From positions 1 through 64,000 of the forward strand of contig JAMCWA010000095.1 of assembly GCA_023475165.1 (NCBI GenBank): a DNA stretch of 64,000 nucleotides, given 5' to 3'. Numbering within the stretch: position 1 is the first letter of the stretch; each line of letters opens with the position of its first letter. Position numbers and translations under genes: made by a program. Shown piece after piece: positions 9,110 to 18,865 of the stretch. The notes beneath the pieces were generated by a model that was given only the letters and a program-made list of their open reading frames with translations, searched no databases and was not told the origin of the DNA. Source of the stretch: Bacillota bacterium (GTDB lineage Bacteria; Bacillota; Sulfobacillia; JAMCWA01).

Positions 9110-11101
9110 ATGGCCAGGTCGTCTGAATGCCGCCCCCCCTCTCCCGATTCCACAGGTGGATTTCTTTTCTCGCGAGAGGACTTCTTTCGTCACCTGGAGC
9201 CGTCGTTGCGTTATCTGCTGGCCTCTGGACAGGGTTTCCGGCTGGGAGAGACGGCGGTGGTCAGCCGCAAGGTTCATACCCTGGAACCAGCCAGCCCGGG
9301 GGTGGTCTCTGTGGCCCTGTCGGCTGATGCCGGTCAGACTTTTTACCATCGTGATAAGCCAGGTGAGGTAGTACATATGGACCTCTTTCACGAACTGGGA
9401 GAGGTGGATCACCGAGGTGTGGCGCGGGCCGTGCAGGAGGCCATCGATCAGGCCCGTCAATTCTATGGGGTAGATCTGGGCCTGACCAGTCTGGCTGACT
9501 ATGCCGATGTCCAGACCGCCACCGGGGGCGGGCGGGTAACGGGTTCGTTGCGATATGGGCAAAGGGCCTCGCTCAGACGGGCCCACACCAACCACATTCA
9601 CCTGACGATCAAGTTGGCCGGGCAACAGGCCGGCCTTTTGGTTTTCTTGGCAGCAGCCCTGGAAAGAGCAGCGTCCGAGTCAGGGCTCCAGATCAGAAGA
9701 GTGGAGAGGGTGGTCAATCAAGTTGGTGGTCAGGGTGGAGCCAGCGACCTCTCCGACTACCAAACGGACAGCGACTCCTTCCTTAAGGGGAGCCAGGCCG
9801 GTGGCGGGTTGTCGGCAGAATTTCGGGACCTCAAGATGGCCCTGGAACTGGCCGAGGAAGTGGGAGGGGTGGATGAACTGTCGGATCTGCTCGAAGAAAT
9901 GAGCCTGGAACCGGCCAAAAGACAAAAGCTGGCCACCCTGGCTCGCCAGGATCCCAGCTTCCCGGAAATGGTGTCTGGTCTGATCAGGCGGGGGCTTCTC
10001 CGGCGCCAGGAACAGAATCTGGAATTGACGGAAGCGGGCCGTCGACTGAAGGAGTTCATTGAGCTTCATCGCCAGGAACTGGAGCAAAATCTGAGACGAC
10101 TCCTGCGCAAGATCCCCTGGCGGGCTGGTCAAGGATTGAAACCCCAACTCCGGGGAGAACGGGTGCGGCCGGCTCACTACGGCTACCGCCGTCGCACCGC
10201 GCCCCTGGGGGAGGGGGATTGGCCCGGCGAGATCGCCGTTCCCGAAACGGTCTTGCAGGCGGCGCGCACGACCCTGTTCCGCGGGGGGCAGGCGCTGCCA
10301 TCTGGAGAAAAGACGGAATGGGAACCGGCCGCAGGGGTGGGGAGGGTCGGGTGTTTCGACGAGGAAGCCATGGCGCGCGGGCCACAGTGGCGGAGCACAG
10401 CCGCAGGATCGGCGGACCCGGCCGAGATTGGGCCGGCTATCTTCATTACCGGCAGGCCGCAGGAAGAAAATGCTGGCCAAGCGCGGAGCCGGCCGGCTTT
10501 CCCCTTCTTACCTCTCCATCTGGAACAGGCAGACCTTTGGGTTAACCACCGCTTTCAACAAAAGGCGGCGGATATCTGCCTGCTCCTGGATGCCAGCGCG
10601 AGTATGGCCGGCCCTCGTCTGCGGGCCGCCAAGTACCTGGCCCGTCATCTGGTCCTTTCCACCCGGGAGCGGGTTTCCGTTCTCACCTTTCAAGAGAAGG
10701 AACTTCGGGTGGTGGTTCCCTTTTCCCGTAGTTACGCCCGGCTGGAGGAAGGACTCCGTTCCATCCAGCCCCTGGGGCTCACCCCTTTGGCCGTGGCCCT
10801 GATAGGAAGTCTGGAATACCTCCAATCGGTTCGCTCCAGGAACCCTCTCCTGCTTTTGATCAGCGACGGAATGCCCACGGTGCCGAAGTGGACGGTCAAC
10901 CCCATTCAGGACGCCCTGGAGGCCGCCGGCTACCTGGCCCGGGGAAGGCTAAGCTTTGGTTGCATCGGCCTGCAGCCGAACCGTTCCTTCCTGGAGGATC
11001 TGGTCCGCCGGGGCAACGGAACCCTCTATGTGGTAAACGAGCTGGAAAAGGGGTTGCTGGTCAGCATCGCCCGACAGGAGCGGGAGAGGCTACGGGGATG
11101 A
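9110..11101 (+). CDS. VWA-domain protein, BchD-like partner of the ATPase
   Basis: The 663-residue protein ends in a von Willebrand A domain with an intact MIDAS motif (LLLDASASMAG, DxSxS, near residue 490) and a later LLLISDGMPTVPKW. The N-terminal 450 residues are not recognisable beyond charged helical stretches. ATG 9110 sits 6 bases after AAGGAGGG. MoxR-type ATPase plus VWA pairs insert metals or remodel protein partners; the client here is unknown. A strong terminator follows at 11166-11195. Confidence 0.75.
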   Translation: MARSSECRPPSPDSTGGFLFSREDFFRHLEPSLRYLLASGQGFRLGETAVVSRKVHTLEPASPGVVSVALSADAGQTFYHRDKPGEVVHMDLFHELGEVDHRGVARAVQEAIDQARQFYGVDLGLTSLADYADVQTATGGGRVTGSLRYGQRASLRRAHTNHIHLTIKLAGQQAGLLVFLAAALERAASESGLQIRRVERVVNQVGGQGGASDLSDYQTDSDSFLKGSQAGGGLSAEFRDLKMALELAEEVGGVDELSDLLEEMSLEPAKRQKLATLARQDPSFPEMVSGLIRRGLLRRQEQNLELTEAGRRLKEFIELHRQELEQNLRRLLRKIPWRAGQGLKPQLRGERVRPAHYGYRRRTAPLGEGDWPGEIAVPETVLQAARTTLFRGGQALPSGEKTEWEPAAGVGRVGCFDEEAMARGPQWRSTAAGSADPAEIGPAIFITGRPQEENAGQARSRPAFPFLPLHLEQADLWVNHRFQQKAADICLLLDASASMAGPRLRAAKYLARHLVLSTRERVSVLTFQEKELRVVVPFSRSYARLEEGLRSIQPLGLTPLAVALIGSLEYLQSVRSRNPLLLLISDGMPTVPKWTVNPIQDALEAAGYLARGRLSFGCIGLQPNRSFLEDLVRRGNGTLYVVNELEKGLLVSIARQERERLRG

Positions 11102-11165
11102 GGGGATTTGGCCTGGTCGGCAGGGGCTGCCTGTCCGGCCATCCGCAGGCCGAAAGGTTGATAAC

Positions 11166-11195
11166 GGGGGCTTGCCTGTCGGAAGCCCCCTTTTT
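11166..11195 (+). terminator. Terminator after the ATPase/VWA operon
   Basis: GGGGGCTT (11166-11173) pairs with AAGCCCCC (11183-11190) across a 9-base loop and is followed by TTTTT. A degenerate partial copy of the downstream arm and following bases occurs at about 11261-11297. Confidence 0.8.
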
Positions 11196-11434
11196 CATTT
11201 GCCTTCTTTGCCGCAATCACCAGGGCTCAGGAAGTGTCACTATTTCTTTGGACGTGTGAGTTGGAAGCCCTCTTTTTCTTTGCCGCAATCCCCAGGAAGG
11301 AATTTTGCCATCCCTTAACGAATCCTTTAATTACCGAGCCTTTTGGGAGGAGGTGAACCCGGTCAGGGCTGGGGCCAGGACCGCCTGGCTAACTCTTTTT
11401 TTACGCTGGCGCTGCCAGTCCTTACCGGTATAGG
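11196..11434. other. Gap without a gene before the LapA-like gene
   Basis: It holds a degenerate duplication (GGAAGCCCYCTTTTT then CTTTGCCGCAATC, at 11181-11220 and 11263-11297). No convincing coding sequence or RNA gene is seen. Confidence 0.5.
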
Positions 11435-11776
11435 TTGATTTACCCGATAGTGTTGCTTCTTCTACTGTTGGGGGTGGCCACCTTTGCCATGCAGAATTCG
11501 GCTATGGTGGTAATCCAGCTTGCTTTTTGGCGTTTTGAGACCTCCCTGGTAATCGTTATCCTGGGCTCAGCGGCGGCGGGAGCCCTGGCTGTAGGGGTGA
11601 TCGGCCTGGTGCGGCAGATTTCTTCTGGCTTGAAGGTGAGGGATTACCAGGCCAAGATCAGGCGGCTGGAAGCGGAGGGGAAGGCCAACCTGGAGCGCGC
11701 CAGGAAACTGGAGGAAGAGCTGGCCTACCTGAAGGAACGCCAGCGAGGGCCTAATGGACAGGCCCCCGAGGTTTGA
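11435..11776 (+). CDS. LapA-domain (DUF1049) membrane protein
   Basis: The 113-residue protein has two membrane helices (about residues 3-20 and 36-58) separated by the AMQNSAMVVIQLAFW segment typical of LapA/DUF1049 proteins. A charged coiled coil follows (KIRRLEAEGKANLERARKLEEELAYLKE). In other bacteria LapA-type proteins aid envelope assembly. The TTG start has only a weak ribosome binding site, so the true start is uncertain. It lies just upstream of recJ. Confidence 0.75.
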   Translation: MIYPIVLLLLLLGVATFAMQNSAMVVIQLAFWRFETSLVIVILGSAAAGALAVGVIGLVRQISSGLKVRDYQAKIRRLEAEGKANLERARKLEEELAYLKERQRGPNGQAPEV

Positions 11777-11870
11777 GGTTGTAAGGTTTTGACAGCCGGC
11801 TTCGGCTGAGGGAGAGATTTCTCGGCCGAAGGCCAGCTGTGACCGGGAGACTGCTGACGGAGAATTGTCT

Positions 11871-14800
11871 ATGCCTAAACGTTGGCTATTCCAGGAGGCT
11901 GACCCCGAGGCGGTGGCCAGGCTTGCCGCTGAGCTCGGGGTTTCCCCTTTGCTGGCCGGTGTACTCTGCCGGCGGGGGCTTCAAGATCCGGTCGCGGCCA
12001 GGGAGTTTCTTTCCGCCGGGTTGGAAGGGCTGCTTGACCCCTTTCGAATGCCAGACATGGGGGCGGCGGTGCAGCGGATCCGCCAGGCCTTGGAGCGACA
12101 GGAGAAGATCCTGGTCTACGGTGATTATGACGTCGATGGGGTTACCGCTGTCTCCCTGCTGGTGATTGCCCTGCGCCACTTGGGGGCGACGGTGGAGTAC
12201 CACCTTCCCCTCCGTCTGGAAGAAGGCTACGGGCTTAATTCCGATGCGATCCGGGCGGCCGGCGCGGGAGGAATACGGCTCATCATCACCGTTGACTGCG
12301 GGATCAGTTCCTTTCGGGAGGTGGAATACGCCAAAGAACTTGGTCTGGAGGTCATCATCACCGATCACCACGAGCCACCGGCCATCCTTCCACCAGCTCT
12401 GGCCATCTTGAACCCCAAGCGGCCGGACTCCGAATACCCTTTCCGGGAGCTGGCGGGAGTAGGGGTGGCCTTCAAGCTGGCCTGGGCCCTAGGGCAGGAT
12501 CATCACGCGACGAAGGAATCTCGCGTGGCGTCCCGGGACCTTATGACGCAGACTACCCGTGGAGGGACTCTCAGCCCGCTGCCGGATTGGCTGAGCAACC
12601 TCCTGGATCTGGTGGCCTTGGGGACGGTGGCGGATGTGGTTCCTCTCCTGGGAGAAAACCGGATCCTGGTGCGCGAGGGTTTAACCCGCCTTTCTCAAGG
12701 TCTTCGGCCGGGGATCAGGGCCTTACTTGAGGTTACCGGTCTGGCTGGGAAAACCGTTACCGCCGGACAGGTGGGGTTTGTGCTGGGCCCCCGGGTGAAC
12801 GCTGGGGGAAGGTTGGGGGATGCGGCCCGGGGCGTAGAGCTCTTGCTATCCCCTGACTATGAAGCGGCCCTACCCCTGGCCAGGGAGCTTGATGAGGAAA
12901 ACAAGAGGCGCCGGGCTGTGGAGGATGAAATCCTGCAAGAGGCGGTGGCTCTGGTCGAGGCAGAGGTGGACCTCGAGCGGGAGTGGGGGCTGGTCCTGGC
13001 CTCGCACCGCTGGCACCCTGGGGTTATCGGGATCGTCGCTTCCCGTCTGGTGGAACGTTTTCATCGCCCCACCTTCCTTGTTGCCCTAGAGAAAGGGAGC
13101 GGGAAAGGTTCAGGAAGGAGTATCTCCGGATTTCCCCTGCACGAGGCCCTGGCGGCTACGGGCGACCTCCTGCAAAGATATGGCGGACATGAGCAGGCGG
13201 GGGGCTTCTCCATAGATCCGGCGAATCTGGCAGCCTTTCGGGAACGTTTTGGCCTCTTTTGTCGCGAACGCCTGAGCCCGGCCGATCTGGTTCCCACCCT
13301 GGCTGTGGAAGAGGTTCTTACCTTGGAGGCAATCACTCTGGAGGTGACGGCGGACCTGGGGAAAATGGCCCCCCATGGTCCCGGTAACCCTATCCCCCTT
13401 TTTGCTCTGGCGGGGATGAAGGTGGTTCAGAGCCGGACCGTTGGGAAGGAGGACCGGCACCTGCGTCTGAAACTGCAGGAGAAAAGTGGACGAACCGTCT
13501 GGGTGGTAGGTTTCGGGCTAGGCCATCTCCTTTCCCGCTTTTTCCCCGGACAGTTAGTGGACGTGGCTTTGCAGCTAGAGAGGGGCATCTGGAATGGCGA
13601 AGAAAGGGTGGAGCTACACCTCAAGGATTTCCGGGTACCGGGAGAGGAGGACGGGGGAGCCCGGAAGGAACAGGGCGGGCTGCCAGACAGTGGATGGGGG
13701 CGCCTGGAGGTTGCCGCGACGCGAGCGACGGATCCATTCCAGGCAAAGACCCGGTTCCGCCCCGGCCAGAAAACTGGGCCGGTCACAATAATCCACCTTT
13801 ATCCTACGTATCTGGATCTGGTCCGCGGCTGGTACCGGTTACTGTCGCCAGAGCAAGGTGCCGGGATTAGAGACGCCGGCGATTCTGATCTACTGGGCGC
13901 TGGCGGCAGGATCGGCGCGAAAGGAGACCTGAACCTGGCAGCTGCGGGGATCGGTGTCAGTGGCGATTTCCACCCAATGATGGCAAGTCCCAGGCTGGGT
14001 GCCATCAGCGGGCTTCATTGGCCACAAACCCAGAAGAGTTTCCTGACCATGCTCACAGAGTTTAATATAATTTTGACAACGGTCGAGTTCTTATTGTATC
14101 ATTTAGATAAACAAGGAAGGCCGTTCCTGCCAGAACTAGAGTTAATTTGGCAGGGTGTTCGCCCCGGCGAGGATCAGGAGCGGCTGAACCTGGCCGGCTG
14201 GCACCTGGCGGCCGGCGTCCGTTCCAAGGGCCTCCCCTTTTCACCTGGGCTCAAGATCATCGACCGACGGGGCGAGGGGTTAAAGGGGGACTACCTGGCT
14301 CTCTTGGCCCGTAGGGGGAAAACCTTGGTTTACCTGGCCGATCCCGGGTTACTCCCGGAATTGCCCGGGGATTTTTGGCCGACGGGTCTGAGGGAGGATC
14401 TTTATTATTTTCTTCTGGGGCCCTCCGGGGAGGGGAGAAGATGGGCGGGAGGGAGTTTTCCTTTTTCCGGCACTTCCCTGGAACTGCCTCCAGCCGGGCC
14501 TGGGGTTTCCGACGTGGTTTTTCTTTCTTTGCCCCACAGTGCTGGGGAGTTTCTGGGAGGGCTGCAGGGACTTTCGCCTGGTACCCGGGTTCATCTGCTT
14601 TATGGTCCCGATGACATGATTCTGGCCAGGCGCCGGATAGATCTGATGGCGCCGGAGCGGGATTTCCTGGCGGACTTATACCGGTCGGTTAAGGGGATCT
14701 TTTCCTCACTGAAAGGCGAGCTTCATCCTTCCCCCACCGCTAGGCCTCTTTTCTCCCCGGGGGTAGAGACAGGACTCCGTCCGGAGACCCTTGGAGGGGC

Positions 14801-15173
14801 TCAGCTTGGGGTAGCAGCCCGGTATTCGCCGGGTGGGGAGGAACCGGATTGGCCGGGGGAGGTTGATGGTGGGAGAAAGCAATCTTTTCTCGGTCTGGCT
14901 GACCGGTTACGCGGTCATCCCGACCTCCGGGGTGTGCCCCGCGGGGCGATCGTGGCCGGGCTCCTGGTCCTCTGGGAGTTGGGGATCTTGTCGGAAGAGA
15001 GGGAGGTCCTGAGCTTCCGGCCCCCGCGGAGCAAGCTGGACCTAACTACCAGCCTGCGCTACCGCGAGGGGATGAAGCAAAGAAGGGAACTGGAGACGGT
15101 GGCCGGCTTTCTCCTGGAAAGCAGCCGGGAGGAAATTGCCCAGCGGATTTGCTTTTCAGTTCCCAGTTCTTGA
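11871..15173 (+). CDS. recJ: Single-strand-specific exonuclease RecJ, extended
   Basis: RecJ degrades single-stranded DNA 5' to 3' in recombination and repair. The DHH phosphoesterase core has DYDVDG (about 86-91), ITVDCGISS, ITDHHEP (about 164-170) and a DHHA1 domain with SISGFPLHEAL and GGHEQAGGFSI. At 1100 residues it is far longer than the roughly 570-residue core. The C-terminal half includes a degenerate helicase-like region and the Firmicutes tail APERDFLADLY. A Gly/Ala/Asp-rich segment near residues 650-715 looks like low-complexity insertion. ATG 11871 is chosen; TTG 11865 is also in frame. Confidence 0.9.
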   Translation: MPKRWLFQEADPEAVARLAAELGVSPLLAGVLCRRGLQDPVAAREFLSAGLEGLLDPFRMPDMGAAVQRIRQALERQEKILVYGDYDVDGVTAVSLLVIALRHLGATVEYHLPLRLEEGYGLNSDAIRAAGAGGIRLIITVDCGISSFREVEYAKELGLEVIITDHHEPPAILPPALAILNPKRPDSEYPFRELAGVGVAFKLAWALGQDHHATKESRVASRDLMTQTTRGGTLSPLPDWLSNLLDLVALGTVADVVPLLGENRILVREGLTRLSQGLRPGIRALLEVTGLAGKTVTAGQVGFVLGPRVNAGGRLGDAARGVELLLSPDYEAALPLARELDEENKRRRAVEDEILQEAVALVEAEVDLEREWGLVLASHRWHPGVIGIVASRLVERFHRPTFLVALEKGSGKGSGRSISGFPLHEALAATGDLLQRYGGHEQAGGFSIDPANLAAFRERFGLFCRERLSPADLVPTLAVEEVLTLEAITLEVTADLGKMAPHGPGNPIPLFALAGMKVVQSRTVGKEDRHLRLKLQEKSGRTVWVVGFGLGHLLSRFFPGQLVDVALQLERGIWNGEERVELHLKDFRVPGEEDGGARKEQGGLPDSGWGRLEVAATRATDPFQAKTRFRPGQKTGPVTIIHLYPTYLDLVRGWYRLLSPEQGAGIRDAGDSDLLGAGGRIGAKGDLNLAAAGIGVSGDFHPMMASPRLGAISGLHWPQTQKSFLTMLTEFNIILTTVEFLLYHLDKQGRPFLPELELIWQGVRPGEDQERLNLAGWHLAAGVRSKGLPFSPGLKIIDRRGEGLKGDYLALLARRGKTLVYLADPGLLPELPGDFWPTGLREDLYYFLLGPSGEGRRWAGGSFPFSGTSLELPPAGPGVSDVVFLSLPHSAGEFLGGLQGLSPGTRVHLLYGPDDMILARRRIDLMAPERDFLADLYRSVKGIFSSLKGELHPSPTARPLFSPGVETGLRPETLGGAQLGVAARYSPGGEEPDWPGEVDGGRKQSFLGLADRLRGHPDLRGVPRGAIVAGLLVLWELGILSEEREVLSFRPPRSKLDLTTSLRYREGMKQRRELETVAGFLLESSREEIAQRICFSVPSS

Positions 15174-15218
15174 TACGAGTTTCCTGTTTAAGCCTTGTCT
15201 CATGGGAGGGGGAGCAAA

Positions 15219-15737
15219 ATGGATCTGTCTTCGCTCATTCGGATCATCCCCGACTTTCCTAAGGTGGGGATCAGCTTCAAGGATATCACGACCCTGGTCA
15301 AGGACGGTCCGGGCTTCCGCGAGGCCATTGACCGGTTGGCTGGGGCCTGCCGGGACCGCCAGATCGATCTGGTGGTTGGACCGGAGGCCCGCGGCTTCAT
15401 TGTTGGGGCTCCTCTGGCCTACAGGTTGGGGGTCGGGTTTGTTCCGGTAAGGAAGGCCGGCAAGCTCCCCGCCGAGACCCTGAAAAGCGAGTACCAACTG
15501 GAGTACGGTCATGATTCCCTGGAGATCCACCAGGACGCCATCAAGGCGGGAAACCGAGTATTGGTGGTGGATGATCTCCTCGCTACCGGCGGCACCATTA
15601 AGGCCTCCATTGACCTGGTGGAGCGACTGGGAGGTGTGGTGGCGGCGGTGGCTTTCCTTATTGAACTGACGGATCTGAAGGGCCGCGACAACTTGAGAAA
15701 GTATGACGTTGTCTCGGTGATCAAGTATAATATATAA
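15219..15737 (+). CDS. apt: Adenine phosphoribosyltransferase
   Basis: Apt salvages adenine to AMP using PRPP. The 172-residue protein shows [20 protein letters not shown] at the N-terminus, [15 protein letters not shown], and the PRPP loop [16 protein letters not shown] 15219 follows GGGAGGGGGAG. It lies between recJ and relA, as in many Firmicutes. Confidence 0.96.
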   Translation: MDLSSLIRIIPDFPKVGISFKDITTLVKDGPGFREAIDRLAGACRDRQIDLVVGPEARGFIVGAPLAYRLGVGFVPVRKAGKLPAETLKSEYQLEYGHDSLEIHQDAIKAGNRVLVVDDLLATGGTIKASIDLVERLGGVVAAVAFLIELTDLKGRDNLRKYDVVSVIKYNI

Positions 15738-15834
15738 AAACCGGAGCGGTTTCACCCTGGGACTTTCCCGGTAGGGTTCACTGCCAAAACCGCAATTTCC
15801 AACCAGACACTTAGCTTAGGAAGGGGGGTAGGCC

Positions 15835-18015
15835 GTGAACATCGATGAAATCGTGGAAAGGGTGCAAACCTCCAATCCCAAGACCGATGCGGCTCTGGTG
15901 CGGGCGGCTTACTCCCTGGCCGAGGAGGCCCACCGTGGTCAATACCGCCAATCGGGTGAGGAGTACATCAACCACCCCCTGGCGGTGGCCGATATCCTCT
16001 CCGAGCTGGAGATGGACGCCCCGGCCATTGCGGCTGGGATGCTGCACGACGTGGTGGAAGACACGGGGGTTACCCTGGCCGTCCTGGAGAAAAGGTTCAG
16101 CCCGGAAGTGGCCCGCCTGGTAGACGGGGTCACCAAGCTAAACCGCCTGGACTTTCGTTCCCACCAGGAGGAGCAGGTGGAAAACCTGCGTAAGATGTTC
16201 TTTGCTATGGCGGAAGACCTTCGGGTCATCATCATCAAACTGGCCGACCGCCTGCACAACATGCGGACCCTCAAGGCCCTACCGCTGGAAAAGCAGAGGG
16301 AGATCGCCCGGGAAACCTTGGAGATCTACGCCCCACTCGCCCACCGCCTGGGTATTTGGCGGATCAAGTGGGAACTGGAGGACCTGGCCTTCCGCTATCT
16401 GGAACCGGGGAAATACCATGAGTTGGCGCAAAAGGTGGCCATGAAAAGGCAAGAGCGGGAGGAATATATCAAACAGGTGATGGCCACCTTGCGGGAACGT
16501 CTGGTCGCTCTGGGTTTTAAGGCCGACATCCAGGGCCGGGCCAAGCATTTGTACAGTATTTACAAGAAAATGCAGGAGGGCCGTGATTTTAATCAGATTT
16601 ATGACCTCATGGCCGTCCGGGTGATCGTCGATACCATAAAGGATTGTTACGGTGTGTTGGGCACCGTGCATACCCTCTGGAAGCCCATCCCGGGGCGCTT
16701 CAAGGATTACATCGCCATGCCTAAGGCCAATATGTACCAATCGCTGCACACCTCAGTGATTGGTCCGCGCGGCGAACCCTTTGAGATCCAAATTCGCACC
16801 TGGGAAATGCATTGGACGGCCGATTTTGGTGTGGCGGCCCATTGGCGTTACAAAGAGGGGAATCGGGGAGATAAGAATTTTGACCAAAAGCTGGCCTGGT
16901 TGAGGCAGGTTCTGGAGTGGCAGCGAGAACTGAAGGACGCCAATGAATTCATGGAGTCCCTAAAGATCGACCTCTTCGATGATGAGGTCTTCGTCTTCAC
17001 ACCCAAGGGAGACGTGGTCGACCTACCCCTGGGATCCACCCCGGTGGATTTTGCCTATCAGATTCATACCGACGTGGGGAACCGCTGTATGGGGGCCAGG
17101 GTCAATGGGAAGATCACCCCCCTCACCTACCAGTTGAGAAACGGTGATATCGTCGAGATCATCACCTCCAAACAGACGGCCGGCCCTAGCCCCGACTGGC
17201 TGAACTTTGTCAAGACCTCCGGGGCCAAGCACAAGATCAGGCAGTGGTTCAAAAAGGAGCGCCGCGAAGAGAACATCGCCCTGGGCCGGGAGGACCTGGA
17301 GCGGGAGGTCAAACGCCTGGGCCTTGAACCCCACGAGATCCTCCGCGAAGAGAGAATGGCCGAACTGGCCAAGAAGCTAAGCTTCCTCACAGTGGAGGAT
17401 TTGGTGGCCGCTGTGGGCTACGGGGGTGTCTCCGCCCAACAGATTGTGAGCCGCCTGTCCGAGGAATACCGGAAGGAAAAGAAGGAACAAGAGCTGGCCA
17501 ACCTGGTGGAGCTAAAGGCGGAAACGCGTCCGGCCTCGGAGTATGGTAAGCCGTCCCAGGGTATACGAGTAAGGGGTATCAGCAATGTCCTGATTCGCCT
17601 GGCCCGCTGCTGTAACCCGGTGCCGGGGGATCCCATCGTGGGTTTTATCACCAGGGGGCGGGGGGTGTCGGTGCACCGTATCGATTGCCCCAATGTCAAT
17701 GAACTGGCCAAAGAACGGGACCGTCTCATTGAGGTGGCCTGGGACGAGGGGCAGGCTGGTGCCTACCCTGTCGAATTGGAGATCCAGGCTTTGGATCGGC
17801 CCGGACTTCTCTCCGATGTGGCCGGAGTGGTGGCGGAAAGCAGGACCAACATCGTTTCGGCCAGGGTACGGACCAGCCGTGGCCAGCACAGCGCCTCCAT
17901 CGATTTGGTCCTGGAGATAAAGGACCTGAAACAGCTGCAGTACATTTCCAGCAAGATCGAACGGGTTAAGGACGTGACCTCGGTGGAGAGGGTGGCCCGG
18001 GAGACGGCGAGGTAG
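15835..18015 (+). CDS. relA: Bifunctional (p)ppGpp synthetase/hydrolase Rel
   Basis: This controls the stringent response. The N-terminal hydrolase domain retains the HD site (MLHDVVEDT), so hydrolysis is expected. The synthetase domain has FNQIYDLMAVRVIV and MPKANMYQSLHTSV, followed by TGS (DEVFVFTPKGDVVDLP), a zinc-finger/helical region (RLARCCNPVPGDPIVGF) and a C-terminal ACT domain. The 726-residue length is typical of full-length Rel. GTG 15835 follows AAGGGGGGTAGG. Confidence 0.96.
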   Translation: MNIDEIVERVQTSNPKTDAALVRAAYSLAEEAHRGQYRQSGEEYINHPLAVADILSELEMDAPAIAAGMLHDVVEDTGVTLAVLEKRFSPEVARLVDGVTKLNRLDFRSHQEEQVENLRKMFFAMAEDLRVIIIKLADRLHNMRTLKALPLEKQREIARETLEIYAPLAHRLGIWRIKWELEDLAFRYLEPGKYHELAQKVAMKRQEREEYIKQVMATLRERLVALGFKADIQGRAKHLYSIYKKMQEGRDFNQIYDLMAVRVIVDTIKDCYGVLGTVHTLWKPIPGRFKDYIAMPKANMYQSLHTSVIGPRGEPFEIQIRTWEMHWTADFGVAAHWRYKEGNRGDKNFDQKLAWLRQVLEWQRELKDANEFMESLKIDLFDDEVFVFTPKGDVVDLPLGSTPVDFAYQIHTDVGNRCMGARVNGKITPLTYQLRNGDIVEIITSKQTAGPSPDWLNFVKTSGAKHKIRQWFKKERREENIALGREDLEREVKRLGLEPHEILREERMAELAKKLSFLTVEDLVAAVGYGGVSAQQIVSRLSEEYRKEKKEQELANLVELKAETRPASEYGKPSQGIRVRGISNVLIRLARCCNPVPGDPIVGFITRGRGVSVHRIDCPNVNELAKERDRLIEVAWDEGQAGAYPVELEIQALDRPGLLSDVAGVVAESRTNIVSARVRTSRGQHSASIDLVLEIKDLKQLQYISSKIERVKDVTSVERVARETAR

Positions 18016-18034
18016 ACAGAAGTTGGAGGTAGGC

Positions 18035-18336
18035 CCAGGAGACTGCTGACGAACTGCGTTTTGAGTGGTTAACCCGCCCGGGAAAAGCCGCCATAGTCTG
18101 TACTGCGCTTGATGGCAATCGTGCTTCTGGCGGCTTTAGCCCAATCGTAAGGGCGAGACCTCAAATCAGCCCAGATGCGAAGGAGACAAGGCTCCGAGGC
18201 GAGGCGTACTGGGCGGTAGGTTGAGCGAGGAGCCGCCGGAGCAACAATCGGCAATCGTAACGCTCCTTTAATAAAGAGGTTCTTTCTGGCAGATTGCGCC
18301 ACACCGCAGATGGGTGTTTTTCAGCGGTCTCCTAGG
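18035..18336. repeat. Family 1 element, full copy (relA-dtd)
   Basis: The left end is AGGAGACTGCTGACGAACTG then TTTTGAGTGGTTAACCCGCC; the right end is CAGATGGGTGTTTTTCAGCG then GTCTCCTAGG. The termini are imperfect inverted repeats (AGGAGACNGCTGA). The interior carries the GCGCAATC/TTTATTAAAG module near the right end. It fills almost the whole relA-dtd gap, and its right edge abuts the dtd ribosome binding site. Confidence 0.85.
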
Positions 18337-18348
18337 GGAAGGTAGAGC

Positions 18349-18798
18349 ATGCGAGCGGTAGTACAGAGGGTAAAGCGGGGTTCGGTGACGGTGAAAGGGA
18401 GAACCCTGGGGCAGGTGGCCCGGGGGTTTGTCGTTCTATTGGGGGTAGGGGCGGAGGATTCTCCAGAGGATGCTACCTACCTGGCGGAGAAGGTGGCCAA
18501 CCTGCGGGTTTTTGAGGATGGCGGGGGCAAGATGAACCTTTCTCTCTCAGAGGTTGGGGGCGAAGTGCTGGTCATTTCCCAATTCACCCTTTATGGCGAT
18601 GCCAGAAAAGGGCGCCGGCCCAGCTTCTCTCAGGCCGCTCCCCCGGAGTTGGGTCGTGAACTGTATGAGAGGTTTGTGGCTGAGCTGCTCGGTCGGGGGC
18701 TCACGGTGGCCACAGGCGAGTTTGGCGCCGATATGCTGGTGGAGATCATTAACGATGGTCCGGTGACCCTCTTGTTGGATAGCAGGAAGGTTTTTTAG
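18349..18798 (+). CDS. dtd: D-aminoacyl-tRNA deacylase
   Basis: Dtd removes D-amino acids mis-attached to tRNA. The 149-residue protein has [15 protein letters not shown], the active-site motif [17 protein letters not shown] and the C-terminal [11 protein letters not shown]. The Shine-Dalgarno GGGGAAGG comes partly from the end of the preceding family 1 element. The TAG stop is the TAG of a second, inverted family 1 end. Confidence 0.95.
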   Translation: MRAVVQRVKRGSVTVKGRTLGQVARGFVVLLGVGAEDSPEDATYLAEKVANLRVFEDGGGKMNLSLSEVGGEVLVISQFTLYGDARKGRRPSFSQAAPPELGRELYERFVAELLGRGLTVATGEFGADMLVEIINDGPVTLLLDSRKVF

Positions 18799-18838
18799 GA
18801 GACCGCTGAAAACCCCCATCTGCGTGTCAGGCGGCTTT
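18796..18838. repeat. Family 1 element, right end, inverted
   Basis: TAGGAGACCGCTGAAAA followed by CCCATCTGCGTGTCAGGCGG is the inverted right end. Its first three bases are the dtd stop codon, and it lies just before the metallo-hydrolase start. Confidence 0.75.
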
Positions 18839-18865
18839 CTCAGAAACTGCCGGGAGGTAATAACG

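Noticed and set aside
9680..10480. A 266-codon minus-strand frame opposite the VWA gene
   Set aside because: It has no start signal and a Pro/Arg-rich composition typical of antisense frames.
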